DNA from: Punctularia strigosozonata HHB-11173 SS5
Taxonomy: Eukaryota > Basidiomycota > Agaricomycetes > Corticiales > Punctulariaceae
Assembly: GCF_000264995.1 (NCBI RefSeq)
Contig: NW_006767435.1
Location: forward strand, 2,227,756 to 2,291,755
Direction: 5' to 3'
DNA length: 64,000 nt
Shown: positions 13,156 to 22,044 of the stretch, piece after piece
Numbering within the stretch: position 1 is the first letter of the stretch
Layout: each line of letters starts with the position of its first letter
Made by a program: the position numbers and the translations under genes
The notes under the pieces: generated by a model
The model's input: the letters and a program-made list of their open reading frames with translations, nothing else
Told to the model about the DNA's origin: nothing
The model's database searches: none

Positions 13156-14817
13156 TCAGAAATACGACCCTTCTCCAGCGTACGATCTCCCGCTCGCAGC
13201 GTTCGGTCCCGCCGCGTCGGGCGCCGCGTCGACCAGGGCGAGCTCCTCCGCCTGCCGCGCAGCGTACGCCGCCGAGCCGGGTCCGAACGCCGGCGCGGGC
13301 GGTGCGAACGGCTTCGGCGCGACCGCCGCGCGCCCGGCCGGGATCCGCCCCTGAAGCTCGCCCTGCGCCGGGACGGGTTGGAAATTGAGCTGATCGATTC
13401 GTGTCCGTCAGCCAAACCGAGCCTAACCAGCATATCGCTAGAACACACCCACCGAGTCGTTCATGTTCTTGTAGTACTTGAAGAACACGCCCGCGCTCGC
13501 CGCCTCCTCCGCCACGCGCTCCTTCCGCCGCTTGCGCATGTCGTCCTCTCGCGAGCCGCCGCCGACGCTCACCCCGCGCCCGCCGAGCTCGTCCAGCTCG
13601 CGTTTCGCCCACGCCAGAAATGCGACCGCCTCGCCCGCCCGCGCGCCGCCCGGCGCTTCGCCCGCGTCGACGCCGAGCCACTTGTGCGCCAGCGCCGCGT
13701 GCAGCGCGTGTTCGTCCGCCAAATACCTTCTCAGTTCGCTCGCGACTCCGCCCCCTCCGGCGCCGTCATCGTCCGCGTCTTTCTTCCCAAGTCCGAAAGG
13801 ATGTTTCGGTTTGTGCGACGCGCCGGGCGTCTTGGCAAGCGCGCGCGCGGAGGCGTAGGTCTCTGCGCACTCGAGGTGCAGCTTTGCCACGAGCGCCGGC
13901 GATGGGTGCGATTTCGGGAGCGGCGGGCCCGGCGAGAACGCGCTCTCGGCCGTCGCCTTCGTGAGCAGCTTGCGGATCGCGAGCGTCTGCGCGTCCATGA
14001 GCGCCATCCTGTGGGAACGTGTGAGCCTCTTTGCTGGTAACAGTCCAGATGTAGGGAATAGCACGCACTTGGAGAGGGCGGTGGTGACCTCCCTATTCAG
14101 CTCGGGAGGGCGGGCGATCCCTGGCTTGCCGGAGACCCCCCGCTCCCACTGCGGAAGCACGGTCTCAGACACGTACGCGAACACGCCGCTCGCGCGGCAT
14201 AGCAACGTGACGGCGAAGTTGAGCTTGTCGTCCTTCGCCCTCCGCTCCTGCTCGGAGAGGGCACGCGAGCGCTCATAGGCACCTAGGGCAGCGGCAGTTG
14301 CACGAGCGAGATTAGAGAGCGCAAAGGCATAGGTGAGGAGCGCGAAGGCAAGGTCGGCGTGCAGCGTCGGCACGGAGAGGCGTGGGGAGTTGTTGAGTAG
14401 TGTGGAAGCGAGGGTCGTGCGCCAGCTGAAGACTGGAGGGCGGATCAACGATCGTGATCAACTGCAGTAGACGATTTAGCATAGGCTACTTACCTGGTTC
14501 GCTCTTCAGCACGAGCTCTCCGGCTCCGACGCAGGCGATGATGGCACACAGATGCGGGAGATAGTCATCTAGGACCTATACATAGAAGCTAAGCCCAAGC
14601 CGGTCATAAGTATAGACATGGCCCTGAGTACCTTCACCAATCGAAGGTGGTCCTTCTCGCCATCGGCGCGCTTGCTCTCCTTGAGCGCGACGCGGAGGTT
14701 GGCCCTCGCCTGTGTAGCGTTCGCTAGCTGCGTCGTGTACGAGCCCGTCGGGTCGTGGCAAAAGTCGGCAAAGGACACCGCGCCGGTCGTAGGTAGCTCA
14801 TACAGATAGCTGCTCAT
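13156..14817 (-). CDS. palC: pH-response regulator PalC (BRO1-domain protein)
   Basis: PalC links the plasma-membrane pH sensor complex to ESCRT-III in the Pal/RIM alkaline pH pathway. The protein starts MSSYLYELPTTGAVSF and continues with a BRO1-like helical domain: ADLAFALLTYAFALSNLARA, KLNFAVTLLCRASGVFAYV, MALMDAQTLAIRKLL, PLPKSHPSPALVAKLHLECA and HAALAHKWLGVDAGE. The C-terminus has FKYYKNMND and then a Pro/Ala tail with PAGRAAVAPKPFAPP and PAFGPGSAAYA. Exons are 14817-14632, 14575-14494, 14432-14069, 14008-13453 and 13389-13156; every junction keeps the frame with GT-AG signals. Part of its first exon and upstream DNA is copied elsewhere in the window (19660-19837), within the kinase array that begins immediately upstream. 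This full-length copy looks intact. The family assignment rests on recalled PalC sequences. Confidence 0.9.
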
Positions 14818-15086
14818 GGTCGAGGCCAAACCGAGTGAGCCGGGGTATATGAGAGCAAGGAGTGAGTAGTACTTGGGCTGTGGATCGTGATCAGACTGGG
14901 CCGGTACTAGTGCTGTTACCGTTGCGTTGGTCCCATGGTTTTTCACTCCTACCGTCACGATTATCAACAACAGGATTTACGTACAGGAAATGCGTGCAAC
15001 GGAGCTTGTGACAAGTCGTCTCCAACTACGTATCCGAGCTGCGAACTCAAGCTTCAAGGCCAGGGGGATCGAGATAATCACCACAT
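14818..15086 (-). promoter_or_regulatory. palC upstream region, repeated in the kinase array
   Basis: This 270-base gap between the palC start and the stop of kinase copy A should hold the palC promoter. Recognisably similar DNA recurs at about 16760-16850, 19838-19960 and 21420-21460, with shared blocks such as GATCAGACT followed by a GCTGTTACCG block. The same promoter segment therefore appears to have been copied along with the kinase genes. No TATA box is obvious. The role as palC promoter is inferred from position only. Confidence 0.5.
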
Positions 15087-16478
15087 TCAGAGGTTGAACC
15101 ACCTGTGGTGGACGACTTCCTCTATGGTAGCCCTTTCCTCTGGTCGATACTTCGACATCCTCTCCAACAGATCAGAGAGCAATGCTACTTCCTCCTCCGA
15201 CAGCCTGACCCCGGACATCTCTAGCATCGCGCCGTCGTACACGGACGGCTGTTGATCGACGTCGCCTATGGAGCGCACCTTCGCTACAATCGGAGTTTTG
15301 CGAGCCGGTATCGAGACCCCCGCCTGCTTTTGTACCAACATGTCCTTTGGTTCACCATCGTTGTCGAACCAGCGAGCCCCATTCCGAAAGGCGGCCCACC
15401 AAGGATATGGTAACCGTCCAAGGGTTTGGGCAATTTGCCTCAGTATATCGTTGGCGTTTCCGAAGAGCGCTTCAAAGAGAGGATATCCCGCTCGGATTTC
15501 GAAGATAGCGCATCCGAGCAACCAAATATTAGCCTCGATGCCTATACGCCCATCAAAGCGCATCTCCGGCGACTGGTAATGCATCGTTGTGGCGGGTTCA
15601 TAGTCCTTTGGGGGATTGCGGGTGAAGTAGGATTGGCCGAAGTCGATGATCGTAACACATTCTTGGAGAATCGATAAATCTGCCAACCGGGAAAGCTTTT
15701 CGATTCCACGAGCTTGGTGGCTGCATGCGGCCCCGGAGGTGATCCGTCACACGTTCTGAGGTGAACCTAGGTACGCATACACCTCATCATCTGTCCAATC
15801 GACAACAGGCTTCGCCACACGGAATAAGATGTTTGACGTCGTAAGGTCTGCGTAATCATATGAGCGGAGTACATCTCATGAACGTGTCTCTTGCTCACCA
15901 CCGTGAACGATTCCCGCAAAATGCATGCGCCTGATCGCCATCGCTGTCTGCTTTGCAACTGTTCGCGCCAGATCCCCGCGTAAACGACGGCTAGCAGCAA
16001 TTCTGCCTGGTGCGAATACTATATGACGAACGCTGGGGCCAGCAAGTGGATAAACCAGAACGCGACGACATCCATTCGGGCCTTGCACGAGGAAGTGATG
16101 GTCCACGGTGTGGTAATCGCCAGAGCCCGCGATCGCTTATTAGAGCGCCTCCGAGCGGACCAACTCGGGCATCTTCTCTACGGCTGTAGTTGAAACGTCG
16201 ACGCCTATGATCTATGGAGCAAACAATCTGCTGCGAGGATCATTCTGCTGGTAGTCGCGGGCTAGCCAGACGGTCGAAGAGCCTCCAAAGCCGAGCTTGT
16301 GGAGGATTCTGTAACGACCGTTGGCATCAACGTCGCCGAAGGCCACCGGGTGGAAGCCTCCGGGAATATAATCCTCGGCATTTTCGACATCGTACAAACG
16401 AGAAGGGATGAACAGCATTTTTATCCGTGAGTAAGCGTCGGGGCAGGGGACCATAACAATCTCCGCATGCATGTCCAC
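15087..16478 (-). pseudogene. SRPK-like kinase copy A, degenerate
   Basis: This copy aligns by eye along the whole length of the two intact kinases nearby. It keeps the glycine-rich loop LHKLGFGGSSTVWLARD, the HGG/intron/DLTTSNILF catalytic loop, IIDFGQSYF and a PEMRFDG activation-segment end. However, the region after YQQNDPRSRLF runs into a stop where the ATP-binding VALK strand should be. Two adjacent stop codons follow at the position after PELVRSEAL, and another TGA with a local deletion follows AYLGSPQ. A stretch near the C-terminus (VQKQAGVSIPARKTP) is extra compared with the other copies. The intron position (just after HGG) is conserved. It is a host gene copy that lost function after tandem duplication, since the lesions cannot be spliced out with the conserved exon structure. 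Confidence 0.8.
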
Positions 16479-16760
16479 CTGGACCTACTCCAGTCCCTGC
16501 CGACTCAATCCTCTGAGATGCAATCCGCACCCTATCTTCCACGCCTGGTGATGTGCTGGTGGTTGCTCTGTGCAAACCAGTCCTGAAAACGATAACGCGC
16601 AGCATCGGCCAGGAACTCGCAGCCCTTGTTCATCCTTGATTGCGGAACGCGTCGCAAGGTCGTACACATCGATACACAAATTCACACGTCATCTATCCAC
16701 GGATTATGCGAGAAAGCAGGCCACCGTGCACGCAATCGAGGGTGCCAGGGTATACGACCA
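16479..16760. repeat. Kinase-upstream repeat, copy 1
   Basis: DNA upstream of kinase copy A matches the DNA upstream of kinase copy B (19430-19667) closely over about 230 bases. Shared blocks include AGATGCAATCCGCACCCTAT, CAGCATCGGCCAGGAACT and ATTGCGGAACGCGTCGCAAG. Both copies end at CCGTGCACGCAATCGA. In copy 2 this is joined directly to palC exon-1 sequence; here it runs into palC-promoter-like sequence instead. It marks the edge of the duplicated unit. Confidence 0.8.
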
Positions 16761-16854
16761 AGAAGTGAGTAATAGTACTTGAGCTGTACCGTGGTTATGA
16801 TCAGACTCCCGGTGTCGGCAGCGCTGTTACCGCCCCATCGGTCCGAGCCTTCCG

Positions 16855-17915
16855 TGGATATCTTACAGCCGTTTTCAAAAATCATGAGCGCGGCACCAGA
16901 AACAAGATGCGCGTCGTGAATGACCCCAAAGCTGGGTTTGCCGCCAGCACATCGTGTTCGACGACGAACTCTACGATGATGCGCCCTAGGATAGCATGGA
17001 AATGATCAAAATACGCGTGAGGAGCTCAGAGGAAGATTCTGAGGAGTGGTAAACATGATATTCAAAGGAATTAACGAGCAATTTCCCAGTAGCAGGCAAG
17101 GATAGTGTCAGCGAATGTAAACCATGATTATGGACGCTACGTCCAGCAAATCTGGACACAGTCCAGCCTCTGTATGATCAAATATGTGTCCCAGGAGTCT
17201 ACCGATGTATTCGACAACGAGATGTTTGGGAACTCATCGTCGACTCGTCATTGGGGAGCATTGGGTAAGACCCTTATATTAGGGTTACTGCCAGGCTCAC
17301 TGAGGGGCAACCATTGTAAGGTAGCTGTCATGCAAATCTAGACCGATGTCACATGATATGATCGACTGCTTGAAGGCCCTTCTCCTCCTGCAGATCAAGC
17401 ACGATCACCAATGCGCGACCTATATTGTCTAGATACAGTTCATTAGTAGGGATCATAGGTTACGACTCCGACGAAAGAGTAAAACTGCAAGAGCAGATGA
17501 AATTTGAAGCCATTTTTGGCAGCCACGTGATATCGGTCAGGATTTGCATGGCAGCTACCTTACAAGTGTACTGCTCCAAATCAAGGTGTAGCCCGCTATC
17601 AAGAAGATCCCATAGGCGAGTGGAAGTTGACAGAATGGGTGAAAGACAATCCGCCGGGACCATCAAGTTGAGGGAACCAGAAACCCCCAGAAACATTGCA
17701 CATCGTATCTCGAGCTCAAAATCGGGCTAAACCTTGGCTCCCTTATGCTCGGGCATTCCTCAGACAACAACAGCAATACGATCCCGTCGAGATGCCTGAG
17801 CTGGCTGACCTCCTGAGCTGGCGGTGACCCCACTTTAGGGTCGCTCACGATGCGCGTCTCGTTTCTGGTGCCGCGCTCATGATTTTTGAAAACGGCTGTA
17901 TGAATACCGACGGTG
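16855..17915. repeat. Inverted-repeat structure, about 1.06 kb, inside the kinase array
   Basis: The outer arms are about 95 bases each (about 16855-16948 and 17820-17915) and are reverse complements with a core containing CCGTTTTCAAAAATCATGAG and GCGCGGCACCAGAAAC. An inner inverted pair lies at about 17305-17355 and 17524-17573 (core TTGTAAGGTAGCTG, CATGCAAATC). The DNA between the arm pairs is less alike. When read inward, both arms encode similar peptide fragments (TAVFKNHERGTRN and CKVA-MQI), so it looks like two degenerate copies of one unknown gene fragment in opposite orientation rather than a transposon with a transposase. It separates kinase copy B from the upstream DNA of copy A, and explains why that spacing is about 1 kb longer than in the next unit. 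I could not see target-site duplications. Confidence 0.65.
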
Positions 17916-18004
17916 ACATGAACTCCATTATCCTACACTGAACGTTAACGATATTATCATAACAACAACGCTGACGGTCCTACATAGAAATGCAGTCATT
18001 GCTT

Positions 18005-19338
18005 TCAGAGCCTAAACCACCTGTGCTCGACGACCTCCTTCATAGTAGCCCTCTCCTCTGGCCGATATCTCAACATTCTCCCCGACAGGTCCACCAATAG
18101 TTCCACTTCCTCATTCGATAACCTAACCCCGCATTTCTCTATCATCGGGCCCTCGTCCACGGATGACGGCACATCGTCGGTGCCTATGGAGCGCAGCAAG
18201 TCTGCGATAGAAATCTGGGAATCGGGGTTCTTTGGCTGACCGTCGTCCTCGAACCACACGGTCCGCTCCTCGAAGGCCTGCCACCAGGGATCTGGTAACC
18301 GCCCAAGGGTCGCGACGGTTTGTCTCAGTATGCTCGTGGTGGTTGGAAAGAAAGGATCAAAGAGGGGATACCCCACTCGAATCTCGAAAATAGCGCATGC
18401 GAGTGCCCACACGTCAGCCTCGGGGCCTGCACGCCCCTCGAAGCGCATCTCTGGTGGCTTGTAGTGTATGGTTGTGGCAGGCTCATAGTTCTTGGGCGGG
18501 TGGGATATCATGTAGGACTGGCCGAAGTCGATGAGGAGAATGCGTTCTTGCAAAAGCGACAAGTCTGCTAGTCGAGCAAGATTCGCCGGTTCAATGATCT
18601 TAGCGGGTGCATGCGGCTCGCTAGGTGAACCGTCAAGAGTTCTGACGGTCTCACGGCGAGGTTTTCCTAAATACGCATACAACTCCTCATCCGTCCAGTC
18701 AACGACAGGCGCCGCCACACGGAATAAGATGTTGGATGCGGTCAGATCTACGGAAATATGCGGCATGTAAGCGGACGTCGCCTGGCTGACATCACCTCGT
18801 GCTCACCTCCATGAACGATGCCTGAGAGATGCATGCACCATATCGCCAACGCGGTCTGCTTCGCTACCTTCCTCGCCAAATCGCCGCGTAATCGTCGACT
18901 ACCAGCTGGTCTGCCTTCGCAGAGCGCGATAGTATGGACGCTGGGGCCTGCTAACGGACAGGCGAGGAATCGATGACATCCGTTCGGACCTTGTACGAGG
19001 AAGTGATAGTCCACGATCTGGAAATCGAAAGGGCTAGCGATCCTACGGAGCGCGTCCGAAATGACCAACTCGGGTATCTTGTCTACGGCCGCACTTGAGT
19101 CATCGGCGCGCATGGCCTTCAATGCTACCAGTCTGCCATGCGGGTGGTTTTGCTGGTAGTCGCGGGCTAGCCAGACAGTAGAACTTCCCCCGTGGCCGAG
19201 CTTGTGAAGAACTCGATAACGTCCATTGGCGTAACAGTCACCGATGGCTATCGGATGAAACCCTCCCGGTCTGTACTCCTCAGTGTTTTCAACAGCGTCG
19301 AGAGAGGACGGGACGAATCTCCTGTGTGCCCAGTCCAT
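18005..19338 (-). CDS. SRPK-like serine/threonine protein kinase, copy B
   Basis: This is a complete kinase domain of the fungal SRPK-like group, a family that in animals and yeast phosphorylates Arg/Ser-rich proteins. It carries GGFHPIAIGDCYANGRYRVL, the glycine-rich loop LGHGGSSTVWLARD, catalytic Lys in LVALKAM, HGDLTASNILF (catalytic Asp, with Gly in place of Arg of HRD), metal-binding DFGQS, KPPEMRFEG, EADVWALACAIFEI and the C-lobe RMLRYRPEERATMKEVVEHRWF. Exons are 19338-18817 and 18747-18005; the 69-base intron splits the HGD triplet and restores frame exactly. All key catalytic residues are present and no lesion was seen. The substrate is unknown. It lies in a tandem array with copies A, C and D on the same strand. 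Confidence 0.9.
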
Positions 19339-19429
19339 CGCGAGGAAGTTGCTAGTAGAACCAGGAGGCTAACGACTCGAGACCATGACAATCTCCACAT
19401 GATCTCCATGCATGACCACCTTCAACCCC

Positions 19430-19667
19430 TTAAGATGCAATCCGCACCCTATCTTCCCCGCCTGGTGATGTCCTGGTGTTCCCTGTGCAAATCAGGTCTG
19501 CAAACGATAACGGGCAGCATCGGCCAGGAACTTGCAGCCCTTGTTCATGCATTCATGCGATTGCGGAACGCGTCGCAAGGTCGTCTGCACATCGATACAC
19601 AAATTTACACGTTAGCATCTACCTCCGGGTTATGCGAGAAGACAGGTCGCCGTGCACGCAATCGAAG
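19430..19667. repeat. Kinase-upstream repeat, copy 2
   Basis: This is the partner of the repeat at 16479-16760. It begins about 90 bases upstream of the kinase B start codon and runs up to the palC exon-1 fragment. Small indels distinguish it, for example an added ATGCATTC near 19549. It probably contains the promoter of kinase B, so copy A and copy B would have started with the same regulatory DNA. Confidence 0.75.
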
Positions 19668-19837
19668 GTGGTCCTTCTCGCCATCGGCGCGCTTGCTCTC
19701 CTTGAGCGCGACGCGGAGGTTGGCCCTCGCCCGTGTAGCGTCCGCTACCCGGGTCGTGTACGAGCCCGTCGGTGGTGGCAGAAGTCGGCAAAAGATATTG
19801 CGCCTGTCGTAGGTAGCTCATACAGATAGCTACTCAT
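19660..19837 (-). pseudogene. Fragment of palC exon 1
   Basis: About 180 bases match palC exon 1 (14639-14817) at high identity, including the start codon and MSSYLYELPTTGA, and the match continues into the upstream region to about 19885. It lacks everything 3' of a point 8 bases inside the exon end, carries small indels that break the palC frame after ISFADFCHH, and is joined to kinase-upstream DNA. It is therefore a non-functional relic carried along in the duplication that made the kinase array, and it shows that the breakpoint lay inside palC exon 1. Confidence 0.88.
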
Positions 19838-20060
19838 GGTCGAAGCCAAACCGAGTGAGCCGGGGTATGTGAGCAAGGAGAGAGTACAAGTCTTGAGCCC
19901 GAGTGGTTATGAACGGCCTACAGCCGTCGATATCGGAACCGCTGTCACCGCGGTGCCCGTTGTACGTTCCGCAGGAGGTTCAATATCTGAACACCGATCT
20001 GAACACGCATCCCCTCCAAGATGGTTGAAGCAAGATTCTACAGAAATATGCACAGCGCTT

Positions 20061-21389
20061 TCATAACTTGAACCACCTGTGCTCGAGGACCTCCTCCATC
20101 GTAGCCCTCTCCTCTGGCCGATACTTCAGCATCCTTAACAGCAGATCAGACAGTAGTTCTACTTCCTCCTCCGACGGCCTAACCCCGCACTTCTCTATCA
20201 TCGGACCCTCGTCCATGGACGGCGGTTCATCCTCAGTTCCTATAAAGCTCACCAACTCCGGAATAGAAATCTTCAAATCAGGGTCCTTCGGCTCTCCATC
20301 TTCCTCGAACCACTCAGTCCTCGGCTCGAAGGAGCGCCACCAAGGATCTGGTAACCTCCCGAGCATGGTAACAATTTCTCTCATAACGGTTGCATTGTCC
20401 GCCATGAACGATTCAAACAGGGAACAGCCCGCCCGAATCTCATAGATAGCGCAGGCGAGTGCCCATACGTCAGCCTCGGGACCCGTACGCCCCTCGAAGC
20501 GCATCTCTGGGGGCTTGTAGTGTATCGCCGTGGCAGGCCGATAATCCCTTGGTGGATCGGAAATCACATAAGACTGGCCGAAGTCGATGAGGATGATGCG
20601 TTCTTGGAGAAGCGATAGATCTGCCAGTCGAGACAGATTCACCGAGTCGAAGAGGTGGGCGGGTGCATGAGGGCCGCGAGGTGAACCGTCGATCGTCTTA
20701 ACTTCGTCAAAGCGAGGTCTTCCCAGATGAGCGTAAACCTCGTCATCGGTCCAGTCAAAGACCGGCTCCGCCACGCGGAATAGGATGTTTGATGAGGTTA
20801 GATCTTGTTGCATTTGTCAGCGGAGGTCGTCTCTACCATAAACCTCTTCAAGCTGACCTCCATGAACTATTCCTGCAAGATGCATGCGCATTATCGCCAT
20901 CGTTGTCTGCTTCGCAACCTTCCTCGCTAAATCCCCGCGCAAACGTCGACTTCCAGTTATTCTTCCTGGGCAGTTTGTGATGGCGAGAATGCTAGGGCCA
21001 GCAAACGCGGAGACAAGGACTTGATGGCATCCGTTCGGGCCCTGCACGAGGAAGTGATCGTCCACAGTCTGAAAGTCGCAAGAGCCAGTGATCGCACGGA
21101 GGGCCTTCGAGACGATCAACTCGGGCATCTCGTCTCCTGCCGTGCTGGACATGTCGGCGCGCATGACTTTCAAAGCCACCAGTTTGCCACGAGGGCGGTT
21201 TTGCTGATAGTCGCGTGCTAGCCAAACAGTAGAAGAGCCCCCAAAGCCAAGCTTGTGGAGGACACGGTAACGGCCATCGGCATAACAGTCGCCGATTGTT
21301 ATGGGGTGGAAGCCTCCCGGTCTGTATCTCTCGATGGATTCGACATCGTCGAACGAAGAAGGGATGAATCTCCTGGACGGGGGTTCCAT
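20061..21389 (-). CDS. SRPK-like serine/threonine protein kinase, copy C
   Basis: This is the second intact copy, with the same architecture as copy B: GGFHPITIGDCYADGRYRVL, LGFGGSSTVWLARD, LVALKVM, HGDLTSSNILF, IDFGQSYV, KPPEMRFEG, EADVWALACAIYEI and RMLKYRPEERATMEEVLEHRWF. The start at 21389 aligns with that of copy B; an in-frame ATG 11 codons upstream (21422) is an alternative. Exons are 21389-20858 and 20803-20061. The frame across the intron is exact, but the donor is GTCAGC and the acceptor ACAAG, weaker than the equivalents in copy B, so splicing efficiency may be reduced. The catalytic residues are all present. Divergence from copy B at many conserved-type positions suggests the duplication is not very recent. 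Confidence 0.87.
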
Positions 21390-21568
21390 CGAGAGGTAAG
21401 CAGCGCGGCCGCTGGACTGCAATTATTATCAGACTCCGGCAATGCTGTTACCGCTTCCTCGCCTTTCGCCTACATCAGCTTCCGCAAGAGTACTACTTAT
21501 CTGAACACGCATCCCGTCAAGAGATTGTTACAGCAATAGTACAGAACTATGATCATCGCTCTCATAGC

Positions 21569-21866
21569 TTGAACACTGTGCTCGAGGACTTCCTCCATCG
21601 TAGCCCTCTCGTCGGGCCGATACTTCAGCATTTTCGACAGCAGATTGGACAGTAGTTCGACTTCCTCCTCCGACGCGCGCGCCAGCCGGAGAGTAGAAGA
21701 GCCCCCAAAAGCCGAGCTTGCGGAAAATGCGGTAGCGTCCGTCGGCATAGCTATCGCCAATGGCTATTGCGTGATAGCCTCCTTATTTGTATTCCTAGAT
21801 GCACTCCACATCGTCAAAATTGGAAGGAATGAACTTCCTGGGCGGCCATCCTTGGCCATAATCCAT
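21569..21866 (-). pseudogene. SRPK-like kinase copy D, internally deleted stub
   Basis: Only the two ends of the kinase gene remain. The C-terminal block (LLSKMLKYRPDERATMEEVLEH) is fused directly to the N-terminal glycine-rich-loop region (reading SSTLRLA with YADGRYRIF-like sequence upstream), and the whole catalytic core between them is gone. The downstream end lacks the terminal HRWF and has runs out of frame. The upstream end near 21866 still matches the start-codon region of the other copies. It is the oldest-looking member of the array. Confidence 0.8.
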
Positions 21867-22044
21867 CGTTAGCGATGTGGCGAGTAAGCTGCCAATTGAT
21901 TACGCGATGACCTTATTGGTTAAGGGAATATGCAGTCCGGAACTTGACTATCCTATGTATTCCAGGCCTTGGCAACAGACAGGTTATTGATATACGGAGC
22001 AATGCACTGTCAAAAGTCGTCTCGAATGTGCAGAGGGGGTAATC
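21867..22044. other. Spacer between kinase array and TVP38 gene
   Basis: Short spacer without visible genes. It marks the distal edge of the duplicated kinase region; no similarity to the palC or kinase-upstream repeats was noticed beyond 21870. Confidence 0.4.

Noticed and set aside
13378-14040. Long plus-strand open frame
   Set aside because: Shadow of palC exons on the opposite strand, caused by high GC at third positions.
16855-17915. Ordinary terminal-inverted-repeat DNA transposon
   Set aside because: No transposase-like frame and no target-site duplication seen; both arms look like copies of a gene fragment, so I describe it only as an inverted repeat.
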